Assembly (NCBI GenBank): GCA_031308135.1
Contig: JAHLJT010009436.1
Coordinates: 137,646,950-137,710,949, forward strand
Reading direction: 5' to 3'
Length of the DNA: 64,000 nucleotides
Source: Acheta domesticus
Lineage: Eukaryota > Arthropoda > Insecta > Orthoptera > Gryllidae
Shown here: positions 12,900 to 23,789 of the stretch, one piece after another
How the letters are laid out: the number at the start of each line of letters is the position of its first letter
How positions within the stretch are numbered: position 1 is the first letter of the stretch
Position numbers and translations under genes: made by a program
The notes under the pieces: generated by a model
The model's database searches: none
Told to the model about the DNA's origin: nothing
The model's input: only the letters and a program-made list of their open reading frames with translations

Positions 12900-14150
12900 C
12901 TAGAAGAGAAAGTAACAAACATCACTCAGAATATTTTATCTTAATATTATTAGAACAGAACTAGGTGTCTGCAGGCACACAAGTGCTGCCGAATAGATTT
13001 CTCAAATAGAAGTACACACACTGCTCAAGAAAAAAAAATTATCTTAAAATTGGTATTCCATTATACATTCTCCTATCAAATATATTACAAAAACAGTGTT
13101 CCACCAAGTTCACACCAAGAATATCAAACAAGTTGTTCCGTCAAGCAACATGTAAATGGCAAATATTTAATGGTGGACGACCTCTTCTTTGGAATTTTGC
13201 TGTCGCATGATGGTGTTTCCTAAATAATGACACACTGAATTTGAAAAATCAATTGGTAGGTGCAGAATGAAACCCAATGAAATAATTGTATTTTTCATAG
13301 GCAAAAATTAAACAATTTCTTGGTCCTGAGTATCTAACGAAACCATTGACACCTCACATGATCACTGGCTGCATAGTTATCTCTCAATTTCTGCGCGCAC
13401 ATGAAATTAGTTATACAGATATCCGCGCATGTTTTCTTGAGCTCTCGCTTCGCTAGTTGCGAGAGAAGTGGGGAGTTTGGTTATTTTGACAAAAAGAATA
13501 TTGTCTCTTAGTAGTTCGTTTTTCGATGCAAAATAGTTCCCATTACACGGGAGTGAATATTTCTGGTTATTAGATTTCTTAATCTATTCTTAATCTATAA
13601 TCAATTCTTAATTCAACTAATGATGGCGAAGGAATGGGGGTAGGTTTTTCGGGGCTCAAGACAACGTGCGCGTATAATACCTGTACGTCGACAATTCAAA
13701 CATAGACTGTGATTGGTGTCTTCCTGTTCAATTCTGTTTTGAATAAACGTCCTACCGATCAAACGTCAACAAAAATAGGAACACTGTGAAAAAAAGAACT
13801 ACGTACCAATGATTTTCAGTTTCAGGAAATTCAGATCTCTCTTGAGGATCTTTTTTGATTAACTTGTTCATCCATTCATACACAAATGGATGGTTGAAGT
13901 CGCACGGATCAATTGATTCATGATAAGAACCTACTTTAAACGCGAGCGTTGGATCTGAAACATTTTCGATGAATGCACTGAATTCAATATGTTAGAAGGA
14001 GGATAATTTAGATTCATAAAACATACTTCTGTTGATACTCGGTGTAAAATCACATTTTTCTTTGAACTTTTTTTTAATATTTAATTCTTTCTTTATAGAA
14101 TCAGTAAAAAATCTGTACTTAATAGGATTTGAAAAGTAAGTAAAATCCAT
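12737..14150 (-). CDS. CFAP144 (FAM183)-like ciliary microtubule inner protein, three exons
   Basis: CFAP144 proteins line the inside of doublet microtubules in motile cilia and flagella; in insects that means sperm tails and chordotonal neurons. Three minus-strand exons join with GT-AG sites and stay in frame for 144 residues: 14027-14150 (ATG at 14150), 13807-13954 and 12737-12899 (TGA at 12737-12739). Family length is about 130-145 residues. Landmarks are an N-terminal NPIKYRFFTDSIKKEL segment (family: start of the first helix), EFPETENHCYGW at about residues 82-93 (family: YPET...GW), and a basic C-terminal LEIKKYIKAKIL block (family: KDITLYKAK). The identification rests on these patterns, not on a search. 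Exons 1 and 2 are short and easily missed, and only the last one forms a long open frame. The gene is convergent with Hey. A poly(A) signal follows the stop, and an X-box sits upstream. Confidence 0.68.
13807..13954 (-). CDS. CFAP144-like exon 2 (open throughout)
   Basis: The acceptor TTTCAG ends at 13955 and the donor GTACGT begins at 13806. The 148 bases are open in one frame, and the phase matches both neighbours: two bases of a split Asn codon at the start and two of a split Cys codon at the end. It encodes an acidic-aromatic segment with HPFVYEWMNKL and SEFPETENH, the most family-like part. Confidence 0.66.
14027..14150 (-). CDS. CFAP144-like exon 1 (41 codons plus one base)
   Basis: The ATG at 14148-14150 opens 41 codons beginning MDFTYFSNPIKYRFF. 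The exon ends with one base of a split codon before donor GTATGT (14026 downward). A TTTATTTTAG acceptor-like string ends at 14158, just before the ATG, so an upstream noncoding exon is possible. The start lines up with the beginning of the conserved region of the family. Confidence 0.62.
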
Positions 14151-14244
14151 TGTGAAACTAAAATAAAAGTTAATTCAAAAATTCTCTAAATAAGCACAGT
14201 TCACTTCCATGAACATTAAATGAAATTGCAGGCACGAATCGTGA

Positions 14245-14258
14245 ACTGCCATAGAAAC
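14245..14258. promoter_or_regulatory. RFX X-box candidate upstream of the CFAP144-like gene
   Basis: ACTGCCATAGAAAC fits the X-box consensus RYYNYY-AT-RRNRAC at every fixed position. It lies about 95 bp upstream of the minus-strand ATG, in the 50-200 bp range typical of X-boxes in ciliary gene promoters. RFX factors drive ciliary genes in animals, so the site and the protein identity support each other. Confidence 0.55.
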
Positions 14259-14259
14259 A

Positions 14260-14980
14260 CAAGAATGTGGTATGTTCAAGTACGAACAATTCATGCCCAT
14301 TTCCATGACACTCTATCCGTCTGGCAATCGACTGTATTTAATACGTGCAGCTTCAAGAAGCGAGATGAACTAGTATATCGATGTGAAATGTCCGAAAAAT
14401 ATTTTCATTTACATTCATATACTTAGAATACGGGACGTGACGAAATACTGTTGATAATTTCTTACATTCATGTAAAGAGCTACACATTCGTAAATGTAAA
14501 TACGATAAATACGGATTTCCGGTTTTTTGTAAACAGGTTATTTCTCATGCATTATTCCTGGGATTATTTTCATCAATCACAAACAAACGAATCTAAATAC
14601 GATATGAAAGCTCGTTTATATTTCATTTCATATAGAGGGACGAGAGTACAACTCCACATTAATCGGAGTAAATGGTGGATTATAGTGTGTGCATTTGAGC
14701 TGCATTTCCAAACCGATTTGTGAATTACAGAAAGCTAACAGGCGTTTGTGGTTTTACAAAGAGCATGTGATACGAAAATCCCTTGCAAGGGCCAACACTT
14801 GAGTCCATGAATCTAATTCATTTTATTTCCCGAGTTCAAAACCTGTGAAATAAAAAATAAATGATAAGTGAGCAAAGAAAATGGCCAACAATCAAATACT
14901 ATATTTTAATTGAAGTAGACAAAGGGCGGAGTCATTAAAACGTACCCCTCTTCCCTTGAAGGATTTTTCCCTGTAATTAG
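14260..14980. other. Upstream flank of the CFAP144-like gene
   Basis: AT-rich DNA with two short plus-strand open frames (14220-14426, 14451-14723) that look random in composition. No divergent gene can be supported. Confidence 0.4.
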
Positions 14981-14984
14981 GTAA

Positions 14985-15140
14985 GGAGCCGTCCATAAAT
15001 TACGTAACGCAAATTTCGAGTATTTTCAATACTGCCTCTCCCCCTTGCAAAGCACTTCCCTATCTCTATGTAACGTAGCGTAACGCTGCCTCAGACCCTC
15101 TTCCTCCCCGTTTAATGTTACGTAATTTATGGATGACCCC
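14985..15140 (-). mobile_element. PIF/Harbinger-like MITE, short copy
   Basis: Terminal inverted repeats GGAGCCGTCCATAAATTACG and its near-complement ending GGATGACCCC are flanked by a 3-bp TAA duplication (14982-14984 and 15141-15143). A 3-bp TAA/TTA duplication with G-rich termini suits the PIF/Harbinger superfamily. In reverse complement both ends match the longer copy at 16.3-16.9 kb. Confidence 0.68.
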
Positions 15141-15144
15141 TAAC

Positions 15145-16290
15145 TTCTATTTTCTGACGTCTTTTGAAAAAAGAAGCTTTCAAATCGTCATCATTTACAA
15201 AGCCGTATCACACTAACGTAAGAAATAAGAAGAGAGAATATTTTTCCAGAAATTTACTAAAGAAATTCGTAAAATATTTTTACTAAAAACAAATAATATA
15301 CATAGCAAAACAAACAGCGTCGTTGCAGAATATATTGTCGTCGGTGCTTTATTCTATTTGATAATAAAATAGAAAGTGCGCGACAAAGAGGGGTGCCAAT
15401 TCGTTTTTGGCTCCAAATTTCAAAGAAGTAACAGTTCATTCCCTTTCATTTGAACAATTTCCAGAAACGCCCTTTTGTCTAAGAACACAGATCCACATTA
15501 AACCACGCCGTGGTCTTAAGTTCGTTGTTATATTTTGCGACTTCTCTTGGTCCTTGAGTATCAACAATAACGAAGGTGGATTCCATTCTCATTATTCGGC
15601 ACGCGTTAAAGCGAGCAACGGCCAGCAGGAGAGAATAAGGGACTGGAGGTGAAACGCAACTACAAGAAGCAGGCGGAAAAGACAATGGACAAACGGCTCC
15701 CGCACTAGCAGCGATACCGGGAACTTCAAACAAGGACTTCACGCTGGACTGGGCAGTGAACGCCTGCTACGCACACCGAAGTGCCCACAACCTCACGACC
15801 TGTGGGCCGAAACAGCGTCAGCTCCTTAGTTGTGCGCATAGCTGGGTAATTTCTTAAGAAAAACTACTGTGGAGGTAGTCCTCGTGTAATTAAGCAAATG
15901 GAAACACTTGTTAATCGTTTCCCCTTTCACAGTACTCTGCCAATGCAATCAGAGATGTGATTTCTTTCCGATTCGATATTTGGTATAAACATCGACAATC
16001 GAACGAAGTATCGATACGTCAGTATTTATCAAACTTTAAGATTCGTTATTACCAAAATCAATGAAATTAGTGTAACTAATATAATTAAATATGTGGGAGC
16101 GCGTGCGAACATTCATGTGCAATTTTATCAAACAAAACTTTTGTAAAGGATTAATGTGTCATTTATTTGTTAACAATTTGGAATCATTCTTAATATTTCA
16201 GTAGCAGCGGCAATCGCGCATCACTTTCGGGATTACAGGTTGACTCTCTGTTTTTTGTGGGTTTTTTGTTTACATTTTTCTCTGTATTTC
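15145..16290. other. Unannotated spacer between the two PIF-like MITEs
   Basis: Mixed-composition DNA, somewhat GC-richer at 15600-15830. No gene or repeat recognised. Confidence 0.4.
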
Positions 16291-16862
16291 GGGGTCGTCC
16301 ATAAAATACGTTAAGAGGGGGGGAGTCTGAGGTAGCGTTACGCTGCGTTACATAGGGGTAGGGAGTTTTGATTTATTGTTACGTAACATTGATATTTTTG
16401 TTGCGTTTTTCAACATTTGCTGAAATAATTTGATTTTTGAGACTTGTGCTAAAACATTAAAATATTAAATAATGAATTTGAAAACAAAAACAAATTTAAG
16501 TTATAAGATATACATTGTCACAAATGTACATATTTTTTATCAATTTTTAATTGAATTCGAAAGATTGCGAAGAAAATATTCAAAACTGATATGTAGTTTA
16601 TTCTAAAGTTCATTTAAATTAGCGCAGTAACCCATGACAGCGTTTGCATGGCTTATGATAAAAAAAATTCTCGCCTATTCATCCTTCCTTGACTCAGAAC
16701 TTGCACCCACTTCTTGCAATCGCAAGGGGGGGGTGTTGTCGCAAATGTTACGTAATTATATAGGGGGGTCCAAGGGCGCGTTACTGGTGCGTTACAGAGG
16801 GTAGAGGCCGAGGGGTATTCAAAATACTCGAAATTGGCGTTACGTAATTTATGGACGGCCCC
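16291..16862 (+). mobile_element. PIF/Harbinger-like MITE, longer relative
   Basis: It starts GGGGTCGTCCATAAAATACG and ends with TACGTAATTTATGGACGGCC plus CC. Both ends are homologous to the 156-bp copy at 15.0 kb, with about 400 bp of extra interior, so the short copy is an internal-deletion derivative. The right flank is TTA; the left flank TTC may be a decayed duplication. No transposase is seen. Confidence 0.65.
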
Positions 16863-16864
16863 TT

Positions 16865-18130
16865 ATCCTAATTTTCTATTAAGTCACCCATCTTCAATCA
16901 TCTGCATCAACATATTCATCGCATCCGAAGAATCGGTGTGATCTGGCAAGCATGTTGACCAGGTGAATTGCAAAGGTTAAGAAGCTATCATCCCTTTACG
17001 CCATAAATCACAGCATATGCAAATAAAATTCGACTGTGCCAGAAGCATACCAGTGTCAGTTGAATGAGGTAAAGTATTCTTTTACTCCCAATGAAAAATA
17101 ATAGCAGCATTGAAATTTTAACAATATTTAACGTAAATTTTGGTCACCACGTGTTCATAGCAGGCAACTTCCTCTTCTTTATTTCACCGATTCCCTCCAC
17201 GGGACATTCACCAATTTTACCTGACCCGCGATAGCGCTAAACAACAACCAGCAGACCAATAAAAAACAACAGCTCGGCGTATCTGCTGCTCATGGTACAT
17301 CCAGTCGCCCGCTCCCCGCTCGTGGAGGCGAGCGTCAAAAGAACCCCTGGAGCTTGAGCGCAGTATATCTTGTTTGCTTGGCCACGCCGGGGCGTCAGGT
17401 CGCGTCGCGTCGCGTCGGGCGTCCAGCGGCTGTGAAATCAGCGCTTCCGCCCGCGCGTCCAGTGGGCCAAAATTGCGTCCGACGTGCGCGGAACTGCATT
17501 CTTCAGTCTCCGCTAAACGCGACACGAGTGCTTTTAAGCGATGCATAACTATAACTATAATTATAGCAATAAAATACGAAAATGTCTGGTTTTTTTATAA
17601 GTGTTTTCGAAGGTTTTTTCCTGAGGTTATTTTCATGAAAAGTCCGAAACTCAACTGCGCCAATGTTTTCTATTCAAACACACAGTGAAGTTCATTACTA
17701 AAGTTATCATTTTTTGCGGCCGAATACTCTTTTATTTAATCCATTACGCAACATGGATTTTCTTGAGCATTATATATTTACATTCTATGAGCTGCAATTT
17801 ACCATTAGCCGAACATTACATAATTATTGTAAATTATCGTAGTCAACGTCTATCCCAGAAAATTACCCATTATTGTTCATTCTTTTCCTAAAAAGTGTTT
17901 TGAAATAATGGTTCAACATATGGACTTCATCTATTAAGACATAATCTACCCAATGATTAATTATATCAATTCAATACTTTTCAGAACTCAGTGTGATCGT
18001 CATCTTAACGATGAGAGTGACAATCATTAAGGCCCCAAATTTGTCTAAGAGATAAATATATTGGTTTCATTACCCCTTACTCAATAATTTGAAAATAATT
18101 GCAACCCTTTTCTCTAATACTCGAATTCGC
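16865..18130. other. Unannotated stretch
   Basis: AT-rich with a moderately GC-rich patch at 17250-17520 carrying CGTCG repeats (GCGTCGCGTCGCGTCGGGCG near 17400). Open frames there are not protein-like. Confidence 0.4.
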
Positions 18131-18139
18131 TTTGAATGA

Positions 18140-18440
18140 AGGCATTTCGGCTTGTTTCGGCCCAGTGTGCAGCGCGGCGTACGGCACCGCGGGGGCGCTG
18201 CAAGGCGTGGACGGCGCGGCGGGGGCGGGGGCCGGGGCGGGGGCGGGGGTGGGCGGTGCGGTGCCGCTCCGCTGGGTGCCAATGGCGCCGCGCGCAGCTT
18301 GAAAGAGCCCCATTAGCCGCGCGCCGGGCGCCGTCGCGGGCGAGCGCGTGACCCCGCGGCGCCCCCCCTCCCCCACCCGACACTTCCCACCGCCCATCAC
18401 CTCCCACTGCTCCTGTGGCGAGCCGCGCCGCTTCCCACCG
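18140..18440. other. CpG-rich island
   Basis: A dense GC block with (GGGGC)-like runs near 18215-18255. It abuts the minisatellite to its right. It could be a promoter or enhancer, but no adjoining exon can be shown. Confidence 0.5.
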
Positions 18441-18447
18441 CTCCCCG

Positions 18448-18840
18448 TCCTCTCCTACTGCCACCCGCTTCCTCCCACTGCCACTCTCTTCACTGCTCCC
18501 ATGGTGCGTCGCGCCGTCCCACTGCCCCCGACACCTCCCACTGCCACCCGCTTCCTCCCACTGCCACCCGCTTCCTCCCATTGCTCCCTTGACGGGCCGC
18601 ATTTCCTCCCACCGCTCCCTGCCCTCTCTAACTGCCACCCGCTTCCTCCCACTGCCACTCTCTTCACTGCTCCCATGGTGCGTCGCGCCGTCCCACTGCC
18701 CCCGACACCTCCCACTGCCATCGGCTTCCTCCCACTGTCACCCGCTTCCTCCCATTGCTCCCTTGATGCGCCGCATTTCCTCCCACGCTCCCTGCCCTCT
18801 CCCATTGCCACCCGCTTCCTCCCACTGCTGCCGCGTCCTA
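18448..18840. repeat. Minisatellite, 174-bp unit
   Basis: Two full units and part of a third repeat with a 174-bp period (for example CTGCCACCCGCTTCCTCCC at 18458 and 18632). Each unit is itself built from roughly 20-bp pieces of CCCACTGCCACCCGCTTCCT type. The period is divisible by three, which keeps frames open on both strands; I do not regard these frames as genes. Confidence 0.75.
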
Positions 18841-19582
18841 GTCGCTCCCGCACATCCTCCCCGCTTATGATGCGCTGCCTTCGCGTTCGTCGCTTCCTCT
18901 CCCGCTTCACTACCTGCCCCTCCTCCCACGGGAAGCCTTGCTCTACAGCTCGAGGACGTGGCACCATCAATGCTACGATTCTTGTTTCGATTCGTTTTTT
19001 TAAGATTTCGACACACCAACAACCCTATGAACATTGCTACTAATGTGAACTAATGTACTTCTCGTTTTGACACTCGCAATATTTATTGGCAACAACGTTC
19101 CAAATATCGATTAGTCCGGTATCTATAGGTATTTTCCTTGAAATAAAAATAGGGGGCGTATTTAATAAATTACCCAATATGATTGTAATTCTCATGTATT
19201 TTCCATAAACATCCTATACAAAGAAATGCTGTGGAAGAGGTTATTGCCTAGCATGCTACTTCCGATTAAACAATGACAGCCAGGGTGACTGTAACTAGAA
19301 AGTGTAATTACTAAGAGAAAGTTCAAACATAAAAAGATCTCGAAATACAATTCATGTAAGAAACAAGAAAGAGAAAAGGAAGCAAAAAGTGAAGACAAAG
19401 ATATTACAAGAACTATTCGTTTTTGACGTATTGCAAGTTTTTTTCTATTCAATTTTTGTCAGAAAGTAGTTGTGTAACGTGGTTGGTCATACAAAACCCT
19501 TTTATTGTTTAGAAATGTATTGTATTACTAACTTTAACATAGATTGCGCATTATCATCGTAAACATAGTGAGGGCTCTTTAA

Positions 19583-19785
19583 GAGAAAGACGTCGTAATG
19601 TTACATTACTTACAAATGATTTCACGGACTTCGAGATTTTTTTTCTAAATAACTAAAGTCTTTCTTTAACTTAAAGTAACTTTTCTAGTATACTAAAGGA
19701 TGGCAGTAAATGTAATTATTTAGAAAAAAATTCTCAAAGTCCGTGAAATCATTTGTAAGTAATGTAACATTACGACGTCTTTTTC
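19583..19785. mobile_element. Palindromic MITE flanked by TTAA
   Basis: Arms of about 75 bp, nearly perfect inverted copies (GAGAAAGACGTCGTAATG at left, complement at right), surround a loop of about 55 bp. TTAA occurs on both sides (19579-19582, 19786-19789). TTAA suggests piggyBac-type mobilisation, but the ends do not begin with CCC, so the class is open. Confidence 0.65.
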
Positions 19786-20335
19786 TTAATAATATTCGCG
19801 ATGAGGAAATATATTTTTATATGAGGTATTTATTAGGACCTTAAATAAGATTAAGAGGAAAATAAGTTTTTCAAGTGAAAAGAAACACAATCATTATATT
19901 GAGTAATTACAGTGAAAAACATTTTGGCAAGTAGAATGTACGCATTACGTATACTTGCCAATTCTCCGGGTAACATATATATAGTAGAAGAAGTCGAGAA
20001 GCAGCCAGGCAATAGATAGTAGCAGGTTGATAGTAATAGGCAGTAGATAGTAGCAAATTAGTAGTCGGTAGCAGGTTGACGAGATAGCAGGTCCGGTACG
20101 CAGAGAAGCATTTCCTCCTGAACAATACATTTCAGGAGACGAATAGATCGATGAAAAAGCAGAAATAACATCTGCGCCATGAATTCTCAATTGTACGGGT
20201 AGCGCAATCGTGACCACATGACCTCAGATATTGTCACCGATACAGATAGAGTGGCGACACCCAATTGAACGACTGGGGAGAAGTCAAATATGATCGCTCG
20301 GACTCAGCCGACGGTTATAGAGAGAAACAGTAGTC

Positions 20336-20415
20336 AGTCCAATTTTACATCAAGTGCAGAAAAAAGGTTTTTCTACATGGTGGTGCTGAGGACCGAGGAA
20401 AAAGTGAATGCTAAT
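20336..20415 (+). mobile_element. Possible LTR end and primer-binding site
   Basis: TGGTGCTGAGGACCGAGGA near 20380 resembles the primer-binding region that follows the 5' LTR of BEL-like retrotransposons. A TATAGAGAG-like promoter motif lies about 70 bp upstream. No gag-pol follows and no second LTR was found. Tentative. Confidence 0.22.
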
Positions 20416-21381
20416 AAACTGTGCATTTGAAGTTTGAGCAATTTAAATCCAATATGGAAAAAATATCTGCATGTTCGTGTTCATTTCATAAACATTACAC
20501 TTCTGTTCTTTCGCAAAATATGTTTCGTGCAATACATCTTAATACGACACCACTCTGTGTAACCTCAGAAAGAGAGCGGTTCTCGCGTGCACAAACACTA
20601 AACCCGTATAATATAACGTTCCTGGGTCTCGGTACGAATCCTGGGCCTGGGTGCTGGCCCTGGGTACGTTTATCATTTACTAGCATATTCTTTAACAAAC
20701 ATTATATATATGTACATTGATGAAGAAATTACATTTAAAACACGAAATTCTGAGGTGTGGAGCTCTACACACAAACACCTCAAGAATAGAGGGCTCCGTT
20801 TTCATCACACGCTTTTCGCCGGCTTTGGTAAAATTAAAGCCACAGTGAGGTCAATGTACAAACAAAAGTGACATAAAAAATAGTCATATTGCATGAGAAC
20901 ATATTTAATCTGTCTAAGAAACGCATATTTTGTAGCCAAAGTTTGATTATAAACCGGCGATCATTATGCATTCTTTTCTGGTAAAAGTAATCTAATATTT
21001 AAAATAAATTTGCGAATTTTGCGATGTGCAATGACTTTCAGTGGTGACTCGTGACTTCAAAAGTTGGTTATTGACAAAATCATACCGGAGTAATTCACAA
21101 AAAAAAAAACCCCAACAGAATGGCCTAGTTGTCTACGTCAACGAAACTGAACCGTCCGCTATGCAATGTACATTCTCTGTTGCGTAGACTTGAAAACAGT
21201 TAGTAAGAACTTTCCCACTATTTAACTTGATGGCTGGTGCACGCTACCATTACAGAGATCATAAAGTGGAGGTTCTCACATCTGATTGGTAGTGAATACA
21301 AAAATATTGTGATATGATTAAGAATGAGTCACGAGAGTAATTATACGGGAGATGAAACAAATAAGCTAATTACATATACAG

Positions 21382-21440
21382 TACAGTCGCAGTAAACCGA
21401 GCCTAGCTAATCCGACATTCCGGGCAACTCGAGGCAAAAA
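21382..21440 (+). mobile_element. Possible pogo/Tigger-type terminal sequence
   Basis: ACAGTCGCAGTAAACCGAGC followed by CTAATCCGACATTCCGGG resembles the repeated TAATCCGA pattern of Tigger ends. The other end was not found, so this is a fragment at best. Confidence 0.3.
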
Positions 21441-22570
21441 AACTGATGTGCGCCAAGTCACCCAAAACAAGCGGCGTTAATCTATACTGCGAATAATACT
21501 TCTGCCGACTCGACAGCTCCCGGCTGACAGGGGAGAGGGGTTCCGTTATCCAATCAGAGACTTAAAATTGTGATGTCACTACAGAGTTGCCGACGTTTAC
21601 TAAGAATCCACAGTGTAAGAAACATGAAATCTAATAGCGGGGAAGCAACTGAAAATTGAAGACGGCCGAGCGCCATTTCTTGTTTGATTATTCGTCGTGC
21701 ATGCGGTTGGTGTCGTCTACTGTTGCGATTTTTTTGCGACGCGTACGTAGAGCCACCGTAAAGAACATTTCTAATTTTTATCTTTATGCTAATTGCCAAT
21801 GCATTCAGTAGGACGCCTCCTTGAAAACCTTGTAAATAACAGGTAAAGTCAGTAACTTCAAAAAGTCCTGCAATTTTTTTTTAAATTCGTGAATGTTCAG
21901 TGAAAAGTATGTACTGAAACCAAGAATGTCTTGAGTTTAGATACTTCTCTGTTATAAATCTTTCATAATTACTATACATCTTCCTTCTTAAAATGCGACT
22001 CGCTGTACTTCCTTTTCATCTGCTTTGCGCGTGTTAAGCAAAAATGTTTCGTTATTTCTTGCATTGGGCGGGATTAGTGTAAGGGACGGCGATAAATTTG
22101 AGTAACAGTATTTCATCAAATAAATAATGTCTTTAATACATTTCTACTATAAATACAATAAGTTGGAGGTGTGTGCCTCAACACCTCATCTGACGCAAGA
22201 ACGACTATGTGTCTGCCGCCCGAGTAAGTGGCAACATCGCTCTCCGCCACTCCAGGCTGTCAAGTCGACAGAAATATTCGGACAATAGAGTTGACTTTTG
22301 ACGGGCTGGCAACACTGCGTCGAATGTCAAGTGTGCGGCTGTCGATGCCAGTTATAGTTTGTGTGCTACATTGTTGTGACCGATTCGCGCTGATGTAAAT
22401 CAGTATGTACCTGCAATTTCCATTATGTATTTTCATTTTCCCGTGGAATCCGAGATACTATCACAGACCCAATTACTTCGGATTATTGCGATTTTAATAT
22501 AAATAAATTTTCAGAAACCTTTGATGGTGTTTAGGTATTCCGGGCGAGTCTGCCGCTGAAGTCTGCCGCT

Positions 22571-22642
22571 AAAATTAAGCGAGAAATAAAAAAGCAGTCC
22601 AATTGTGTAAATTGGGTGCTTTTTATTTCTCGCTTAATTTTT
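22571..22642. repeat. 72-nt near-perfect hairpin
   Basis: The arms AAATTAAGCGAGAAATAAAA and their complement pair over about 26 bp. The loop region pairs further (CCAATT / AATTGG), leaving only GTGTA unpaired. It is directly preceded by a doubled GTCTGCCGCT. It could be a MITE remnant or a small-RNA precursor. Confidence 0.5.
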
Positions 22643-22859
22643 CTTTCTGAACAAATATATTCATTTCTTTTGTAAATAATAAACAACTTATATGTTTCTG
22701 GAGTGTTTCTATGCTTCTATAATCCAAATTTTTGCCTAGAAATCAATTTTTCAAACCAACTTTTGAGTGCTTATTGCGGTTCAACCATTCGTAATATCCA
22801 CGTAATTTATTAGACGAATTTATGTGTATGTGTGTGTATAGTGATTATTTTCCTCGGGA

Positions 22860-23240
22860 GGTGGGGTGATCTTACCCCGCTGGATGGCGATATCCGGCAC
22901 CGATCTGTCGGATAGGGGGTTTCACCAACCAAGTATCTCCCACCAGCGGGGCACCACCGCTCCAGCCGGTACACGCTCTAAGACCCTGACTGGTCTCCCG
23001 GTATGTGTGGTAGCGTAGAGCATGTTAGTGTGTTTGTAAGTAAGGGAGGGATGATAGGACAAGGATGAGGAATGAAAAATCGCGCGCGATCAGTAGTCCG
23101 TTTATTAGGGCACTACTCCGGCATTCGCCTGGAATACCATTAATAAATCGGAGCAACCCCGGAAAACTACCGATCAAAACAGCTGGCCACTAGAATTCTC
23201 CTCCGGACAGCGACTGAATCCGACCGAGCTAGTATGTAGC
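22860..23240 (-). repeat. SINE family A, copy 1 (5' part disrupted)
   Basis: Homologous along its length to the reverse complement of the SINE at 53.4-53.9 kb: CGCTCCAGCCGG, GACTGGTCTCCCG, ATGTTAGTG, GGCATTCGC and GGAAAACTACCGATC all occur in the same order. Near the tRNA head it is interrupted by the palindromic MITE at 23241. Head-like GATGCCCTGAGCCACC reappears at about 23491, on the far side. Confidence 0.65.
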
Positions 23241-23472
23241 TATACTTCGGTTTTTCTTTCTTGGCGCACGGGGGGGGGGTGTCAATAAAATTGAATATCT
23301 CACGATATTTCACGTCGTTCTCGGTTGTGCCGCTAGGAGTCGCATGTATCGAGCAGTGCTGGCGATCATGCGACTCCTGATGGCACAACGGAGAACGACA
23401 TGAAATACCGTGAGATATTCCATTTTACTGACACCCCCCCCCCGTGCGCCAACAAAGAAAAACCGAAGTATA
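23241..23472. mobile_element. Palindromic MITE (TATACTTCGG family) nested in a SINE
   Basis: The 232-bp element is almost wholly an inverted repeat with a short spacer near ATGTATCGAGCAGTGC. Ends are TATACTTCGGTTTTTCTTTC and its complement, with a subterminal run of ten G or C. The outermost TA pairs may be the target duplication. Related copies lie at 35745-35817 (one arm) and 62571-62806. Confidence 0.72.
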
Positions 23473-23569
23473 ATGTCGAAAATCTTGCGATGCCCTGAGC
23501 CACCACCCTTGGTACGAAAACTTCGAGGTATAGTGCAAACACGCCACCTCTGTACGAGTTGCCACAACA

Positions 23570-23785
23570 CTTTTCTTGTACGCATGGCCGTCGCGACGCT
23601 GTGGGAACCGTCCGGCGCGGCGCAGCGCCATCTCCCGCCGCGGGGCGACGGGCGACAAAGCTCCGCTTCATCGGAGCACGCGCATGCGCGCACGCAGGCG
23701 GGAGCAGCGCTGCGGGCGCCGCCTCTGGGAATCCCCTCGGCAGGAAGGGCGCCAATTAGCGCAAGTTGAACCGTCTGACCCCCGC
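23570..23785. other. CpG-rich island
   Basis: A GC- and CpG-dense block containing GCGCATGCGCGC and one TGTGGGAA octamer. It may be a promoter or regulatory element, but no exon can be tied to it. Confidence 0.4.
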
Positions 23786-23789
23786 GACG

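Larger units (their letters stand above)
19790..22560. other. Unannotated stretch with fragments
   Basis: Apart from the possible LTR and Tigger ends noted separately, it holds short GATAGTAGCAGGTTG-type repeats (about 20010-20095). No coding exon seen. Confidence 0.35.

Noticed and set aside
14220..14723. Two plus-strand ORFs divergent from the CFAP144-like gene
   Set aside because: AT-rich random composition, no splice-linked continuation, and overlap with the X-box region.
18348..19043. 231-residue ORF
   Set aside because: It spans the 174-bp minisatellite, is Pro/Thr/Ser-rich, and is matched by an equally long antisense frame.
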